Positions 28,724 through 38,890 are shown, counted from the first letter of the stretch. The stretch is DNA of 64,000 nt from Pseudomaricurvus albidus (GCF_018863235.1 NZ_JAHKRS010000002.1:248001-312000); one strand, 5' to 3'. Numbers and translations: made by a program. Notes: generated from the sequence alone by a model not told the origin.

Positions 28724-28757
28724 CGGCTGAATGTGTGATTTATTAGAGATACAAATT

Positions 28758-29750
28758 ATGACAGTAGTGGATATGCATACCCATTTCGTGCCGGAAAACT
28801 GGCCCGATTTCGCCGAGCGTTTTGGTACGCCGGATTGGCCGTGGCTCAGACACACCGGGGCAGGGAAGGGCATGCTGATGGTAGGGGACAGGGATTTTCG
28901 TCCAGTCTACGAGGCCTTGTGGAATCCGGCCCTGAGGTTGGAAGAAATGGATCGTGATGGCGTCGATATACAGATTATGTGTGCAACACCGGTGCTCTTT
29001 GGTTACGACCGACCTGTAGACCATGCAGCTGAAGCCGCATCAATTTTTAATGACCTTGGCCTGGAAATATGCAGTCACAATGATCAAAGGTTAAAGGCGT
29101 TGTGCCAGGTGCCTTTGCAAGATATTGATGCATCCTGCAAAGAAGTGAGCCGTTCTCGAGCCAATGGTCATATCGGTGTTCAGATTGGCAATCATGTCGG
29201 TTTGAAAAACCTGGATGATGAGGGTCTGGTGACTTTCTTGCAGCATTGTGCCAGTGAGGGCATGCCGGTATTGGTTCACCCGTGGGACATGCTTGGGGGA
29301 GAGAGGATGCCCAAGTATATGCTGCAGTGGTTGGTGGCCATGCCGGCAGAAACCCAGTTGTCGATTTTGTCGCTGATTTTGTCCGGTGCGTTTGAACGTA
29401 TCTCAAGGGATTTAAAACTGTGTTTTGCTCACGGTGGTGGCAGCTTTGCCTTTACCTTGGGACGAGTTGAAAATGCTTGGCGTCAGCGGGATATTGTTCG
29501 TCAAGACTGTCCTAATCCACCATCGTCCTATACCGATCGATTCTATGTGGATTCAGCGGTGTTCAGTGAAGACTCTTTGAGGCTGTTGGTTGAGGTGATG
29601 GGGGATGAGCGGGTGCTGCTTGGATCAGATTCGCCATTTCCCCTGGGAGAACAGAGAGTGGGAACGCTGGTGCGCGAGCACTCTGAGTTTTCAAGCGAAC
29701 GCAAACAGAGAATACTTGGGTTAAATGCACTGGAGTTTTTCGGCTTATAG
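28758..29750 (+). CDS. nbaD: 2-amino-3-carboxymuconate 6-semialdehyde decarboxylase (ACMSD)
   Basis: It decarboxylates ACMS to 2-aminomuconic semialdehyde, diverting it from spontaneous closure to quinolinate. It is a zinc amidohydrolase-fold enzyme of 330 aa. [15 protein letters not shown] gives the first two zinc His ligands; [26 protein letters not shown] and [13 protein letters not shown] give the other catalytic residues. I chose ATG 28758 because families start at the MHTHF motif; the ATG at 28731 would add nine residues. It is the last gene of the operon and is followed by a terminator. Confidence 0.94.
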   Translation: MTVVDMHTHFVPENWPDFAERFGTPDWPWLRHTGAGKGMLMVGDRDFRPVYEALWNPALRLEEMDRDGVDIQIMCATPVLFGYDRPVDHAAEAASIFNDLGLEICSHNDQRLKALCQVPLQDIDASCKEVSRSRANGHIGVQIGNHVGLKNLDDEGLVTFLQHCASEGMPVLVHPWDMLGGERMPKYMLQWLVAMPAETQLSILSLILSGAFERISRDLKLCFAHGGGSFAFTLGRVENAWRQRDIVRQDCPNPPSSYTDRFYVDSAVFSEDSLRLLVEVMGDERVLLGSDSPFPLGEQRVGTLVREHSEFSSERKQRILGLNALEFFGL

Positions 29751-29821
29751 CAGATGGATTAGATCACACCTTTCTGCGTAGTCATGAATTAGGTAGGTTC
29801 TCTGTACATTGGTTTGACTGC

Positions 29822-29853
29822 AACACCGCTGGAGTTGTTCAGCGGTGTTTTTT
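29822..29853 (+). terminator. Rho-independent terminator of the nba operon
   Basis: AACACCGCT (29822-29830) pairs with AGCGGTGTT (29841-29849) around a 10-nt loop, followed by a T-run. It separates the operon from the convergent coq7 gene. Confidence 0.88.
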
Positions 29854-29919
29854 CTTTTCCATGCCCTGTTGCCCGCTGTTGAGCAATCAGCCTGCAGACT
29901 TCTCGGGCCTTTGGCGAAA

Positions 29920-30564
29920 TCAGATCTTGTAGCTGGTCTTGGTCATGGCTTTGGATACCAGCGACATCATGCCCTTGACGGGGGCGGGAAAGCGGTATCC
30001 CCCTGCCGCAAGCGCAGCATGGCCATGCTTGGCCTCGTCGTCGAGCATCACTTCTACCACGGCGCGGCTGCGTTCATCCTGAGCCGGCAGTTCATGCAGG
30101 TGGCTTTCAAGGTGTTTGCACACCTGATCTTCAGTGGCGGCGACGAACCCCAGACTGACCTTGTCGCTGACCAGACCGGCCGCTGCGCCAATCCCAAACG
30201 ACATGCCGTACCACAGCGGATTGAGTACCGACGTGTGGCTGCCGAGGCTTTCAATGCGCTCCTGACACCAGGCCAGATGATCCACTTCTTCTTCGGCGGC
30301 GTGTTCCATTTCTTGTCTGACGGTGGGGAGCTTGGCGGTCAGAGCCTGTCCCTGATACAACGCCTGTGCGCAGACTTCACCGGCGTGGTTGACGCGCATC
30401 AGTCCGGCCGCGTGTTTGCGCTCGGCATCGGTCATCTCGGCCTCATTGATGGCGTTGGCCGGTGAGGGACGCTGATGGCTCACTTTGCCCGGTGCCAGGG
30501 TGCGCAGGGCTCTGTCCATCTGGCTGAGCAGTTGGTCCGTCATGGATAAATGTCGGGAGGACAT
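29920..30564 (-). CDS. coq7: Demethoxyubiquinone hydroxylase Coq7
   Basis: Coq7 is a di-iron monooxygenase of late ubiquinone synthesis that hydroxylates 2-polyprenyl-3-methyl-6-methoxy-benzoquinol. The product has 214 aa. Two ferritin-like iron motifs are visible: [17 protein letters not shown] with [14 protein letters not shown], and [15 protein letters not shown] with [13 protein letters not shown]. The start at ATG 30564 ([11 protein letters not shown]) follows GAGGTAACC and matches family N-termini; the frame is open to 30714 but that part looks non-coding. It lies beside the AAA ATPase gene, as in Pseudomonas. Confidence 0.93.
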   Translation of the reverse strand: MSSRHLSMTDQLLSQMDRALRTLAPGKVSHQRPSPANAINEAEMTDAERKHAAGLMRVNHAGEVCAQALYQGQALTAKLPTVRQEMEHAAEEEVDHLAWCQERIESLGSHTSVLNPLWYGMSFGIGAAAGLVSDKVSLGFVAATEDQVCKHLESHLHELPAQDERSRAVVEVMLDDEAKHGHAALAAGGYRFPAPVKGMMSLVSKAMTKTSYKI

Positions 30565-30751
30565 AGGGGTTACCTCGATGATGCCTGTCAGAGTGGGTGA
30601 CACGGTTTCATTGTAATCCATAGTGGGTGGGTAATGAATAGAACAGCAGGGCGGATATTTACGGGTTTGTCCGGTAACGGGGTAAGATAGTGACTTAATC
30701 GATGCCAATCTCATCAGTTTAAGCGCAGATAACCGTTACAAGGGAAGAATA

Positions 30752-32233
30752 ATGCAAGTCACCGTCAGTGAAGACATCGCCTGTTTACTGCGTCAGCGAG
30801 TGCCGCTGATCGCCCTGGAAAGCAGCCAGGAAAACCACGCACTGGATCTTCTGAAGCGTCAGTGTAAGCAACAGGGGCAAACCCTGTATCGCTGGACCCT
30901 GACCGAAGGGCTGGATACCGTGGGTTTTGGGCCCAGACTGCAACAAAAAGCCGATTCCGAACAAACCCCGGTGCAAGCATTGCAGGCGATCAAAGCGCGA
31001 AACGACAGCGGTGTCTTTGTGTTGTGTGATTTTCACTGCCATTTGGAGGGTGAGCCCAAAATTGTCCGGCTGCTGAAGGATATAGCTCTGGATTTTGAGG
31101 TGCTCCCCAAGCGTATTGTTTTTCTCAGTCATCGTATCGAGCTGCCGCCAGAGCTACAGGCCTTTTCATCGCGGGCGAAGTTGTCCCTGCCTACCGACGA
31201 TGAAATCCTCAATATCATTCGTCAGGAGGCCAAGCGCTACGCCAAACAATCGGGTCAGCAGCGGATTCGCACCGATGCGGGCGCCTTGAAACTGTTGGTT
31301 GCCAGTCTCCGGGGTATGACCCATCAGGATGTGACCCGTCTGGCCTATCACGCCATTGCCGATGACGGCGCCATCAGCGACAGCGATTTGCCGGAGGTAA
31401 ACAGTGCCAAGTTTGCCATCCTCAATCGGCAGGGGGTGCTCAGTTACGAGTACGACACCGAGTCGTTTGCCGATGTGGGCGGGCTGGAGAACTTCAAGGG
31501 CTGGCTGCATCAGCGGCAAAAGGCCTTTGTGGGGGATTCGGGGCTGGAGCCGCCTCGGGGCGTGTTGTTACTCGGTGTGCAGGGCGGGGGTAAAAGCCTT
31601 GCGGCCAAAGCGGTAGCCGGCTTGTGGCAACTGCCGTTGTTGCGTCTGGATATGGGGTCCATCTACAACAAGTTTATCGGCGAGAGTGAGAAGAACCTGC
31701 GCGAAGCGTTGCAGCAGGCTGAGCTAATGGCGCCCTGTGTGTTGTGGCTCGATGAGCTGGAAAAGGCCATGGCTCAGGGGGGCGCCGACGATGGTCTGGG
31801 GCGACGATTATTGGGTTATTTTCTGACCTGGATGGCCGAGCGCAAGAAACCGGTGTTTTTGGTGGCCACCAGTAACGACATTCAAAAATTACCGGCAGAG
31901 CTGGTGCGCAAGGGACGCTTCGACGAAATCTTCTTTGTGGATTTGCCGTCGTCGGACGTACGTGAAGTGATCTTTGCCATTCACCTGAAAAAACGCGGAA
32001 TCAATCCCGACAGTTTTGATCTCAATCGAGTGGCGGCTGTGGCCGAGGGCTTTTCCGGGGCTGAGATTGAGCAGGCGGTGGTCTCGGCTCTCTATTCGCT
32101 GGACGATGAGCAGACGCTCACCGAAGATCTGTTGATCAAAGCCATTGTCAGCACCACCCCCTTGTCGGTGGTGATGGCTGAGCAGATTGAAGCCTTGCGC
32201 CATTGGGCCGAGGGCCGTGCGGTATCCGCCTGA
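30752..32233 (+). CDS. AAA+ ATPase, Ycf46-like
   Basis: The 493-aa cytoplasmic protein has an N-terminal region of about 240 residues found in Ycf46-type ATPases (SEDIACLLRQRVPLIALESS at the start), then a single AAA+ module. This has Walker A GVQGGGKSLAAKAV, Walker B VLWLDELEKAMAQ, sensor 1 VFLVATSNDIQKLPAEL and an Arg finger region VRKGRFDEIFFVDLP. Role in bacteria unknown; members are linked to stress or carbon uptake regulation. Walker A is GxxGGGKS instead of the commoner GxPGxGKS, as usual for this subfamily. It is divergent from coq7. Confidence 0.85.
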   Translation: MQVTVSEDIACLLRQRVPLIALESSQENHALDLLKRQCKQQGQTLYRWTLTEGLDTVGFGPRLQQKADSEQTPVQALQAIKARNDSGVFVLCDFHCHLEGEPKIVRLLKDIALDFEVLPKRIVFLSHRIELPPELQAFSSRAKLSLPTDDEILNIIRQEAKRYAKQSGQQRIRTDAGALKLLVASLRGMTHQDVTRLAYHAIADDGAISDSDLPEVNSAKFAILNRQGVLSYEYDTESFADVGGLENFKGWLHQRQKAFVGDSGLEPPRGVLLLGVQGGGKSLAAKAVAGLWQLPLLRLDMGSIYNKFIGESEKNLREALQQAELMAPCVLWLDELEKAMAQGGADDGLGRRLLGYFLTWMAERKKPVFLVATSNDIQKLPAELVRKGRFDEIFFVDLPSSDVREVIFAIHLKKRGINPDSFDLNRVAAVAEGFSGAEIEQAVVSALYSLDDEQTLTEDLLIKAIVSTTPLSVVMAEQIEALRHWAEGRAVSA

Positions 32234-32250
32234 TCGCGTGGGGGACTGTA

Positions 32251-32306
32251 GTTTATTTCACAGGACCCTGGTTTATTTCGCAGGACCCTGGTTTATTTCG
32301 CAGGAC
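32251..32306. repeat. 20-bp tandem repeat, nearly three copies
   Basis: The unit GTTTATTTCGCAGGACCCTG occurs at 32251-32270 (one mismatch), 32271-32290 and, truncated, 32291-32306. It fills the gap between the convergent AAA ATPase and hybrid kinase genes and runs into the 3' end of the kinase gene, so the last kinase codons may be repeat-derived. Confidence 0.8.
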
Positions 32307-34197
32307 TATAGGATGCCGTGGTGTCGGGACTGTCTGGTGACGCCGGCTTGTTTCGGGCGGCCTGCAGGGTCAGTTCTTCCGCCAGGGTGATTTTCAGGCT
32401 CTGTGAACTGATGGGTTTGGTCAGCACCCGTCGGATCATCACGTCTCTGGCCTGTTCTTCGTAGGGGAACAGGTTGTCGCCGCTGAGCATAATCATGACC
32501 GGCACCGGTTTCAGTCTGGGGTTGCGGGTGATCTGTCTGGCCAGTTCCAGACCGGTGATGTCGGGCAGGTCATAGTCGAGAATGATGGCATCAAAACCGG
32601 CGCCTACCTGATTCATGGTGTTGATCATGGCAACCGCGTCTTTTCCGGCGGGTACGCAGGTGGTGGTCATTCCCCAGCTGTCAGCGCGTTTGGCCACCAG
32701 TTTGCGGCTGGAGCTGCTGTCGTCCACCACCAGCAGACGTTTCTTGTGCAGCAGCTGATCGTACTGATTTTCGTGATGCTGCAGCAGGGAATAGCGCGGC
32801 AGCAGTAACTCGCAGGTAAAACGCACGTGCCCGTCTTCCAGTTCGGCGCTGAGTGTCCCGTCGAGATGCTCCACCAGTGCTTTGGCTATTAACCAGTTAC
32901 GCTGCACGCTGCTGTATTGTTCAGCATCCAGGTTCCGGTTTTTGGCCAGAGCAATTTCTATGTCCTCGTGTTGCAGTCCACTTTGGGTGTCGGTAATCAC
33001 CAGCTGCCAGCGATTGCGCTCGGTCATTGGCTGGAGTTCGATGGAAATCTCACCCTGTTCACTATAATACAGCGCCATTTCCAGGGTTCCGGAAATGATC
33101 TGTTTGAGTCTTGCCGGATCGCCTTTGATGAGGGTGGGCATGTTGCTGTGTGGAGCGTAGGTCAGGCGAATCTTGCGATCTTCCGCCTTCACGCGACTGT
33201 CCTCAAACAGGGTTTGAAGCAGTTGAGAGAAATCAAACGGGATGGCATCGAAGTGCAGGCGCCCGATTTGCAGGGCGCGCCAGTCATTCAGGCGATTCAG
33301 CCATTTCAGCAGAGACTCACTGGCCCGGCGCATGGTGCTCACTTGATCCCGCTGGGTTTTGCTGAGGGATGTATCCAGTAACAGTTCGGCGATGCCTACA
33401 ATGCCGCTCAGTGGTGTGCGCAGCTCGTGATCAACCAGCTTGAGGGTGGTGTTGTATTGCTGTTTCAACTTGAGTTGCAGGCTGCGTTCGTAGTGGCTGC
33501 GTATGCGCTGTTGCCAGTGTTCGACACTGTGCATGATCAGAGCGTAAGTCACCAGCATGCTTTCAATAATGATGGTTGCCTGTGCCATCCAATGAGCGAT
33601 AGGCAAGTCGATGTTCACGAGTGTGACGAGCCAGGCACTGCCAAACGCCAGCAGTGAAAATGTTTTGGCCACCAGTAGAAACAGGGCATTGGGTTCGTGC
33701 TCACGGGTGATCAAGGCAAGATGGATGCTGCACAGCAGAGTGCTGCACAGGAAGGTCAGTTTTAATGTATTGCTGAGCAGGGTGCTTGGGGTGGTGATGG
33801 TCGTGGCGATGACCGCCATTAACACCAGCACGATACTGGCGCCAATAAAACTGCGTCTCCAGCGCCGGAAGGTGTCCGGCAGGGGCGCAAAACACCAGAC
33901 CAGGCGGCACTGGGCAATCATGGCGATGATCAGCAGGACCTTGCCATAGAGGCGTACGCTGGACAGGTCAGGGGTGTGCCTCAGTGGGGAGTGCTCGTCC
34001 GGGTGCAGCAGGTACCAGAGGCAGAGCAGGGCTGCTGTCAGTGAAAGCACATAAATGGCCATCCACAGGTTGAGACTTTCACGGCGCACCCAGGCTTGAC
34101 CAACATTGATCAGCACCAGTATCGCGGTGGCCCCCAGCAACAGGGCAGTGATAAAGGGCGTGGAAAACAGACTGACGGTGGCAGTTGGCTCCGGCAT
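32293..34197 (-). CDS. Hybrid sensor kinase, 7TM + HisKA + degenerate HATPase + REC, at the RetS position
   Basis: The 634-aa inner-membrane protein has seven hydrophobic segments within residues 12-222, of the 7TMR-DISM type, with no extracellular DISMED2 domain before them. HisKA follows with the H-box VDHELRTPLSGIVG (His257). The ATPase domain looks degenerate: the N-box position reads ARLKQIISGTLEMAL, with Glu in place of the essential Asn, and the G1 box is DTQSGL in place of DxGxG. A complete receiver domain follows, with acidic pair VVDD, phospho-Asp541 in ILDYDLPDITG and Lys594 in LTKP. It lies next to purD-purH-fis-dusB, where P. aeruginosa has retS, but RetS has a DISMED2 domain and two receivers. 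It may modulate another kinase (as RetS does GacS) instead of phosphorylating by itself; that is inference. Confidence 0.85.
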   Translation of the reverse strand: MPEPTATVSLFSTPFITALLLGATAILVLINVGQAWVRRESLNLWMAIYVLSLTAALLCLWYLLHPDEHSPLRHTPDLSSVRLYGKVLLIIAMIAQCRLVWCFAPLPDTFRRWRRSFIGASIVLVLMAVIATTITTPSTLLSNTLKLTFLCSTLLCSIHLALITREHEPNALFLLVAKTFSLLAFGSAWLVTLVNIDLPIAHWMAQATIIIESMLVTYALIMHSVEHWQQRIRSHYERSLQLKLKQQYNTTLKLVDHELRTPLSGIVGIAELLLDTSLSKTQRDQVSTMRRASESLLKWLNRLNDWRALQIGRLHFDAIPFDFSQLLQTLFEDSRVKAEDRKIRLTYAPHSNMPTLIKGDPARLKQIISGTLEMALYYSEQGEISIELQPMTERNRWQLVITDTQSGLQHEDIEIALAKNRNLDAEQYSSVQRNWLIAKALVEHLDGTLSAELEDGHVRFTCELLLPRYSLLQHHENQYDQLLHKKRLLVVDDSSSSRKLVAKRADSWGMTTTCVPAGKDAVAMINTMNQVGAGFDAIILDYDLPDITGLELARQITRNPRLKPVPVMIMLSGDNLFPYEEQARDVMIRRVLTKPISSQSLKITLAEELTLQAARNKPASPDSPDTTASYSPAK

Positions 34198-34448
34198 GAG
34201 AGGATTCGCTGTCGTTGTTTTTAATTATTGTTGTATTTTCTGACCGCAATAGGGGTCTTTAGCCGATGCTAACGCGGCAAAATGGGGTTGTGAAGTGACA
34301 GCCTTAGATAAAATTCGAATATGACCCGTCAGTCACACCTTTACGGGGCGTCGTTGGGTGTCTCGGGGTAAGCGTGAAGTGGGCCAGAAAGGCCAAAGAA
34401 AGGCGCCCGCCCAACCGACAGTGCCGGCTGGCAGGCGTCAAAGCTGGA

Positions 34449-35738
34449 TCAGGACTGCTGTTCGCGAGCGATAGCGCGGTATGCGATATCGTTGCGGAAG
34501 TAGACGTCCTTCCAGTCAATCTTGCGGGTCAGTTCGTAGGCGCGCTGTTGCGCTTCGGTAACGGTATTGCCCAGAGCGGTGGCGCAAAGAACACGACCGC
34601 CGCTGGTGACTACGTCGCCGTCTTTCAGGGCCGTACCCGCGTGGAAGACTTTTTCGCCTTCGACTTCTTCAGTGGGCAGGCCGCTGATGACATCACCTTT
34701 GTTGTAGCTGGCGGGGTAGCCGCCGGCGGCCAGTACTACACCCACGGCGCAGCGCTCGTCCCACTCGGTGGTTTTACCGGCCAGTTCGCCGTCGATAGCG
34801 GCTTCGCACAGCTCAACCATGTCGGATTTCATGCGCAGCATGATGGGCTGGGTTTCCGGATCACCAAAGCGGCAGTTGTACTCGATCACTTTGGGGGTGC
34901 CATCGGCCATGATCATCAGGCCGGCGTACAGGAAACCGGTGTAGTCGTTACCTTCTTCGGCCATACCTTTGACGGTTGGGTAGATCACCTCATCCATGGC
35001 GCGCTGATGAATTTCAGGAGTAACTACCGGAGCCGGAGAATATGCGCCCATGCCGCCGGTGTTTGGACCGGTATCCTTGTCTCCAACGCGTTTGTGATCC
35101 TGACTGCTGGCCATGGGAACCACGTTTTTGCCGTCGACCATGACAATAAAGCTGGCTTCTTCGCCGTCGAGGAATTCTTCAATCACCACGCGGCAGCCGG
35201 CGTCGCCAAAGGCATTGCCAGACAGCATGTCTTTTACCGCTTCTTCGGCTTGTTCCAGAGACTCTGCGACGATCACGCCTTTACCGGCGGCCAGACCATC
35301 GGCTTTCACAACGATGGGTGCGCCTTTCTCTCTCAGGTAGGCCAGAGCCGGTTCGACTTCGGTGAAGTTTTGATACTCGGCAGTCGGGATCTTGTGGCGG
35401 GCCAGAAAATCCTTGGTAAACGCCTTGGAGCCTTCCAGTTGCGCCGCGCCCTTGCTGGGACCAAAAGCGCGCAGACCCTTCTCGGCGAAGAAGTCCACCA
35501 CACCTTCAACCAGGGGGGCTTCGGGGCCGACAATGGTCAGGCCGCAGTTGTTGTCTTTGGCAAAGGCTGCCAGCTTGTCGAAATCCATCACATCGATGGC
35601 GACATTTTCCAGACCGGCTTCGGTGGCAGTTCCGGCATTGCCTGGTGCCACATAGACGGTTTCTACGTTGGGGTTTTGGGCCGCTTTCCAGGCTAGTGCG
35701 TGTTCGCGGCCGCCGCTGCCAATTACTAATACATTCAT
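34449..35738 (-). CDS. purD: Phosphoribosylamine-glycine ligase
   Basis: PurD is the ATP-grasp enzyme making GAR in purine synthesis. It has 429 aa with the N-terminus MNVLVIGSGGREHALAWK, substrate loop VGPEAPLVEGVVDFF, ATP-grasp core VVKADGLAAGKGVIVAE and metal-site region VIEYNCRFGDPETQ. It is downstream of purH on the same strand, with a repeat element in the gap. Purine genes here are probably co-expressed. Confidence 0.96.
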   Translation of the reverse strand: MNVLVIGSGGREHALAWKAAQNPNVETVYVAPGNAGTATEAGLENVAIDVMDFDKLAAFAKDNNCGLTIVGPEAPLVEGVVDFFAEKGLRAFGPSKGAAQLEGSKAFTKDFLARHKIPTAEYQNFTEVEPALAYLREKGAPIVVKADGLAAGKGVIVAESLEQAEEAVKDMLSGNAFGDAGCRVVIEEFLDGEEASFIVMVDGKNVVPMASSQDHKRVGDKDTGPNTGGMGAYSPAPVVTPEIHQRAMDEVIYPTVKGMAEEGNDYTGFLYAGLMIMADGTPKVIEYNCRFGDPETQPIMLRMKSDMVELCEAAIDGELAGKTTEWDERCAVGVVLAAGGYPASYNKGDVISGLPTEEVEGEKVFHAGTALKDGDVVTSGGRVLCATALGNTVTEAQQRAYELTRKIDWKDVYFRNDIAYRAIAREQQS

Positions 35739-35782
35739 TATCTTGTTCCCATCATTCTTAATCTGGCTTTAGGGGCTGAGGA

Positions 35783-35896
35783 GGTAGGGGAGTTGCCGTC
35801 GTGGCAAGGCGCCCCGGAGCACAGGGCGGGAGTGTACTGAAGTACACGACCAACCGAGCACAGGAGCAACGCAGCCATGGCGGTAAATACCCTACC
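35783..35896. repeat. Palindromic intergenic element between purH and purD
   Basis: The element is bounded by GGTAGGG (35783-35789) and CCCTACC (35890-35896), perfect inverted ends. Just inside, TTGCCGTCGTGGC on the left imperfectly matches the complement of GCCATGGCGGTAA on the right. The centre has the hairpin GTGTAC-TGAA-GTACAC. The whole 114 bp can therefore fold into one long imperfect hairpin. It resembles the dispersed palindromic repeats found between genes in many marine Gammaproteobacteria, and could shape the purH-purD transcript. No other copy is seen in the window. Confidence 0.65.
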
Positions 35897-35899
35897 TAA

Positions 35900-37474
35900 T
35901 CAGTGCCTAAAGTGGCGCATGCCGGTGAATACCATCGCCATGCCGTGTTCATCGGCCGCGGCAATCACTTCCTCATCACGCATGGAGCCACCGGGCTGAA
36001 TCACCGCACTGATGCCCACTTTGGCCGCATTGTCGATGCCGTCGCGGAACGGGAAGAAGGCGTCAGAGGCCATCACCGCACCTTTCACTTCCAGGTTGGC
36101 GTGCTCGGCCTTGATGGCTGCGATACGGGCGGAGTTCACACGGCTCATCTGACCGGCGCCCACACCGATGGTGCGACCGTCTTTGGCGTAGATGATGGCG
36201 TTGGATTTCACCATTTTGGCCACTTTCCAGGCGAACAGCAGCTCGTCCATCTGCTCGTCGGATGGCTGAACCTTGGTCACCACCTTCAGTTCGTCCTTAC
36301 TGACCATGCCGTTGTCTTTTTCCTGAATCAGCAGGCCGCCATTAACGCGCTTGTAGTCGAAGGCAACCGGACGCTCAGCGCCCCACTCGCCGCACTCCAG
36401 CAGACGTACGTTTTTCTTGGCGGAAACGGCCGCCGCCGCTTCGGCAGACACTTTGGGTGCAATGATCACTTCAGAGAACTGCTTGTCGACGATCAGCTGG
36501 GCGGTTTCGGCGTCCAGTTCGCGGTTGAAGGCGATGATGCCGCCGAACGCGGATTCCGGATCAGTAGCAAAGGCCAGCTCGTAAGCGGTTTTGATGTCGG
36601 TCGCTACAGCCACACCACAGGGGTTGGCGTGCTTGACGATGACACAGGCGGGCTCGTCAAACAGTTTGACGGTTTCCAGTGCGGCGTCGGTGTCGGCAAC
36701 GTTGTTGAACGACAACTCTTTGCCCTGGATCTGGGTGGCGGTGGCAACAGAAGCTTCCTGAGCGTCGGCTTCGACATAGAAGGCCGCTTGCTGGTGAGGG
36801 TTCTCGCCGTAGCGCATGTCCTGGGCTTTCTCGTACTGCACGTTGTAGGTGTTGGGGAACGCGCGGGCTTCATTCTGGGTGTTGCGGGCGCCAAAGTGGT
36901 TGGCAATCATGCCGTCGTATTGAGCGGTGTGCTCAAACGCCTGCACCATCAAGTCGTAACGGGTTTCGTAGCCCAGAGCGCCGTCGTTGGCGTTCATTTC
37001 TTCGATCACAGTGTCGTAGCTGTGAGCGTTGACCACAATGGCCACATCTTTGTGGTTTTTGGCGGCAGAACGAACCATGGTCGGGCCGCCAATGTCGATG
37101 TTTTCGATAGCGGTGGGCAGATCGCAGTTGGGGTCTGCCACGGTGGCTTTAAACGGGTAGAGGTTCACGACCACCATATCAATTGGGGTAATGCCGTGTT
37201 CTGCCATGACCGCATCGTCGGTACCGCGACGCCCTAAAATGCCGCCGTGTACTTTGGGGTGCAGAGTTTTTACGCGCCCGTCCATCATTTCGGGAAAGCC
37301 GGTGTAGTCAGAGACTTCAATGGCAGGGACACCGTTTTCCTGCAGCAGACGGTAGGTGCCGCCCGTGGAGAGGATTTCCACGCCCTGAGCATTCAGGGAT
37401 TGGGCGAATTCAACGATTCCGGTTTTGTCGGACACGCTGATTAAGGCGCGTTGAACTTTCACGAGTTGGGTCAT
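35900..37474 (-). CDS. purH: Bifunctional AICAR formyltransferase/IMP cyclohydrolase
   Basis: PurH performs the last two steps to IMP. At 524 aa it has both domains: an N-terminal MGS-like cyclohydrolase ([49 protein letters not shown]) and a C-terminal transformylase ([56 protein letters not shown]). It lies downstream of fis, separated by a hairpin, and upstream of purD. Confidence 0.96.
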   Translation of the reverse strand: MTQLVKVQRALISVSDKTGIVEFAQSLNAQGVEILSTGGTYRLLQENGVPAIEVSDYTGFPEMMDGRVKTLHPKVHGGILGRRGTDDAVMAEHGITPIDMVVVNLYPFKATVADPNCDLPTAIENIDIGGPTMVRSAAKNHKDVAIVVNAHSYDTVIEEMNANDGALGYETRYDLMVQAFEHTAQYDGMIANHFGARNTQNEARAFPNTYNVQYEKAQDMRYGENPHQQAAFYVEADAQEASVATATQIQGKELSFNNVADTDAALETVKLFDEPACVIVKHANPCGVAVATDIKTAYELAFATDPESAFGGIIAFNRELDAETAQLIVDKQFSEVIIAPKVSAEAAAAVSAKKNVRLLECGEWGAERPVAFDYKRVNGGLLIQEKDNGMVSKDELKVVTKVQPSDEQMDELLFAWKVAKMVKSNAIIYAKDGRTIGVGAGQMSRVNSARIAAIKAEHANLEVKGAVMASDAFFPFRDGIDNAAKVGISAVIQPGGSMRDEEVIAAADEHGMAMVFTGMRHFRH

Positions 37475-37550
37475 GGGTGGTTCCGTTTTACATAGGTTGG
37501 AGAGTTGTTGTCAGCGGAGCGGGCCGACTTTCAACAAGGTCAAACAAAGA

Positions 37551-37572
37551 AGGGTGAGCAAGCTCACCCTTC
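37551..37572 (-). terminator. Probable terminator after fis
   Basis: AAGGGTGAGC (37551-37560) and GCTCACCCTT (37563-37572) are perfect inverted repeats. On the minus strand the hairpin is followed by CTTTGTTTG, a weak T-rich tail. It lies 20 bp after the fis stop and before purH. Confidence 0.65.
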
Positions 37573-37592
37573 CTGGAAAGTATAGCGACGAA

Positions 37593-37904
37593 TCAGAGTA
37601 ATCCGTATTGCTTCAGCTTTTTGCGCAGTGTGCCGCGGTTCAAGCCCAAAACCTGAGCGGCCTTGGTTTGGTTGTGACGGGTGTACTTCATCACGATTTC
37701 AAGCATGGGGGCTTCGACTTCAGCCATGACCAGGTCATAGACGTCACTCACTGACTGACCGTCCAGGTGCTTGAAGTAGTTGTCCATGGCCTGTTCCACG
37801 CAATCCCGCAGGGATTGGTTCTGAGTGGCTACAGGAGCCGGCTCGTTGACAGTGCTGGTCAGTTCGATTGGCGCGTCAGCCATCAGCGCTTCAGCTGTGT
37901 TCAT
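37593..37904 (-). CDS. fis: DNA-binding protein Fis
   Basis: Fis is the growth-phase nucleoid protein and regulator of rRNA and other promoters. It has 103 aa; the C-terminal [23 protein letters not shown] followed by [14 protein letters not shown] is fully typical, preceded by the dimerisation helices [16 protein letters not shown]. Its ATG overlaps the dusB stop by 4 bp, so it is translated from the dusB-fis operon, as in E. coli and Pseudomonas. Confidence 0.96.
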   Translation of the reverse strand: MNTAEALMADAPIELTSTVNEPAPVATQNQSLRDCVEQAMDNYFKHLDGQSVSDVYDLVMAEVEAPMLEIVMKYTRHNQTKAAQVLGLNRGTLRKKLKQYGLL

Positions 37905-38890
37905 GCTGCTTTATCCTCTTTCGTTATCAGTTGTTCGAAGTAGTCCCGAACACTGGTGTGTTGCTCTTGAGCGTTCTCTATCTGGTTAAAGGTCTTGCGA
38001 AACGCCTCACTGCCTGCGTGCGTTTTCAAATACCAGCCCACGTGTTTGCGGGCGATACGAAGACCCATAAAATCGCCATAAAAACGATGCAGCTCATCAA
38101 GGTGTCCGCACAGGATGTCCCGGATTTCCTGGGCCGGTGGCGATGGCAACTGCTCACCGGTGTTCAGGAAGTGATTAATTTCCTGAAAAATCCAGGGGCG
38201 CCCCTGTGCCGCGCGGCCAATCATGACGGCTGCTGCGCCGGTGTAATCCAGCACCTGCTTGGCCTTGATTGGCTCATCAATGTCACCATTGGCGAATACC
38301 GGGATGGAGATGGCATCAACAATGGCGGCGATTGTGTCGTATTCGGCATCGCCGCTGTAGCCACAGGCGCGGGTGCGTCCATGAACTGCCAGGGCGGCAA
38401 TGCCGCAGTCTTCGGCCATTCTGGCAATGGTAATGCCATTGCGATGGTCGCTGCTCCAGCCGGTACGTATCTTCAATGTGACGGGCACATCGACGGCTGC
38501 GGTAACGGCTGTGAGAATGTCTTTGACCAGTGGCTCGTCCTTAAGCAGGGCGGAGCCAGCGGCTTTTTTGCAAACCTTTTTGGCAGGGCAGCCCATATTG
38601 ATATCAATGATCTGTGCGCCCCGCTCCACATTCATGCGGGCTGCTGTCGCCATCATCTCTGGATCGCCACCGGCAATCTGGACGGAACGAGGTTCAGCTT
38701 CTCCGCTGTGGTTTAGACGTGTTTGAGATTTGCGACTGTTCCATAGACGCGAGTCTGAGGTGACCATTTCCGAGACAACCAGACCGGCACCAAGCCGACG
38801 GCAAAGCTGTCGGAACGGTTGGTCGGTTACACCGGCCATCGGCGCCAACACCACGGGCCTGTCGATGTGGTATGGACCAATTTGAAACAA
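37901..38890 (-). CDS. dusB: tRNA-dihydrouridine synthase B
   Basis: DusB is an FMN enzyme reducing uridine in the tRNA D-loop. It has 329 aa with [30 protein letters not shown], the catalytic Cys in [39 protein letters not shown] and the FMN-phosphate loop [16 protein letters not shown]. It is the first gene of the dusB-fis pair. The gap 38891-39118 upstream holds no visible gene and probably contains the promoter. Confidence 0.96.
   Translation of the reverse strand: MFQIGPYHIDRPVVLAPMAGVTDQPFRQLCRRLGAGLVVSEMVTSDSRLWNSRKSQTRLNHSGEAEPRSVQIAGGDPEMMATAARMNVERGAQIIDINMGCPAKKVCKKAAGSALLKDEPLVKDILTAVTAAVDVPVTLKIRTGWSSDHRNGITIARMAEDCGIAALAVHGRTRACGYSGDAEYDTIAAIVDAISIPVFANGDIDEPIKAKQVLDYTGAAAVMIGRAAQGRPWIFQEINHFLNTGEQLPSPPAQEIRDILCGHLDELHRFYGDFMGLRIARKHVGWYLKTHAGSEAFRKTFNQIENAQEQHTSVRDYFEQLITKEDKAA

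Noticed and set aside
32251-32306. CRISPR-like array
   Set aside because: The 20-bp units are directly adjacent with no spacers, and there are no cas genes in the window.
34374-37237. Long plus-strand reading frames opposite purD (34374-35696) and purH (35903-37237)
   Set aside because: They are antisense to two clear housekeeping genes. The translated products have no recognisable domains and their His/Val/Gly-rich composition is typical of antisense frames in genes with strong codon bias.
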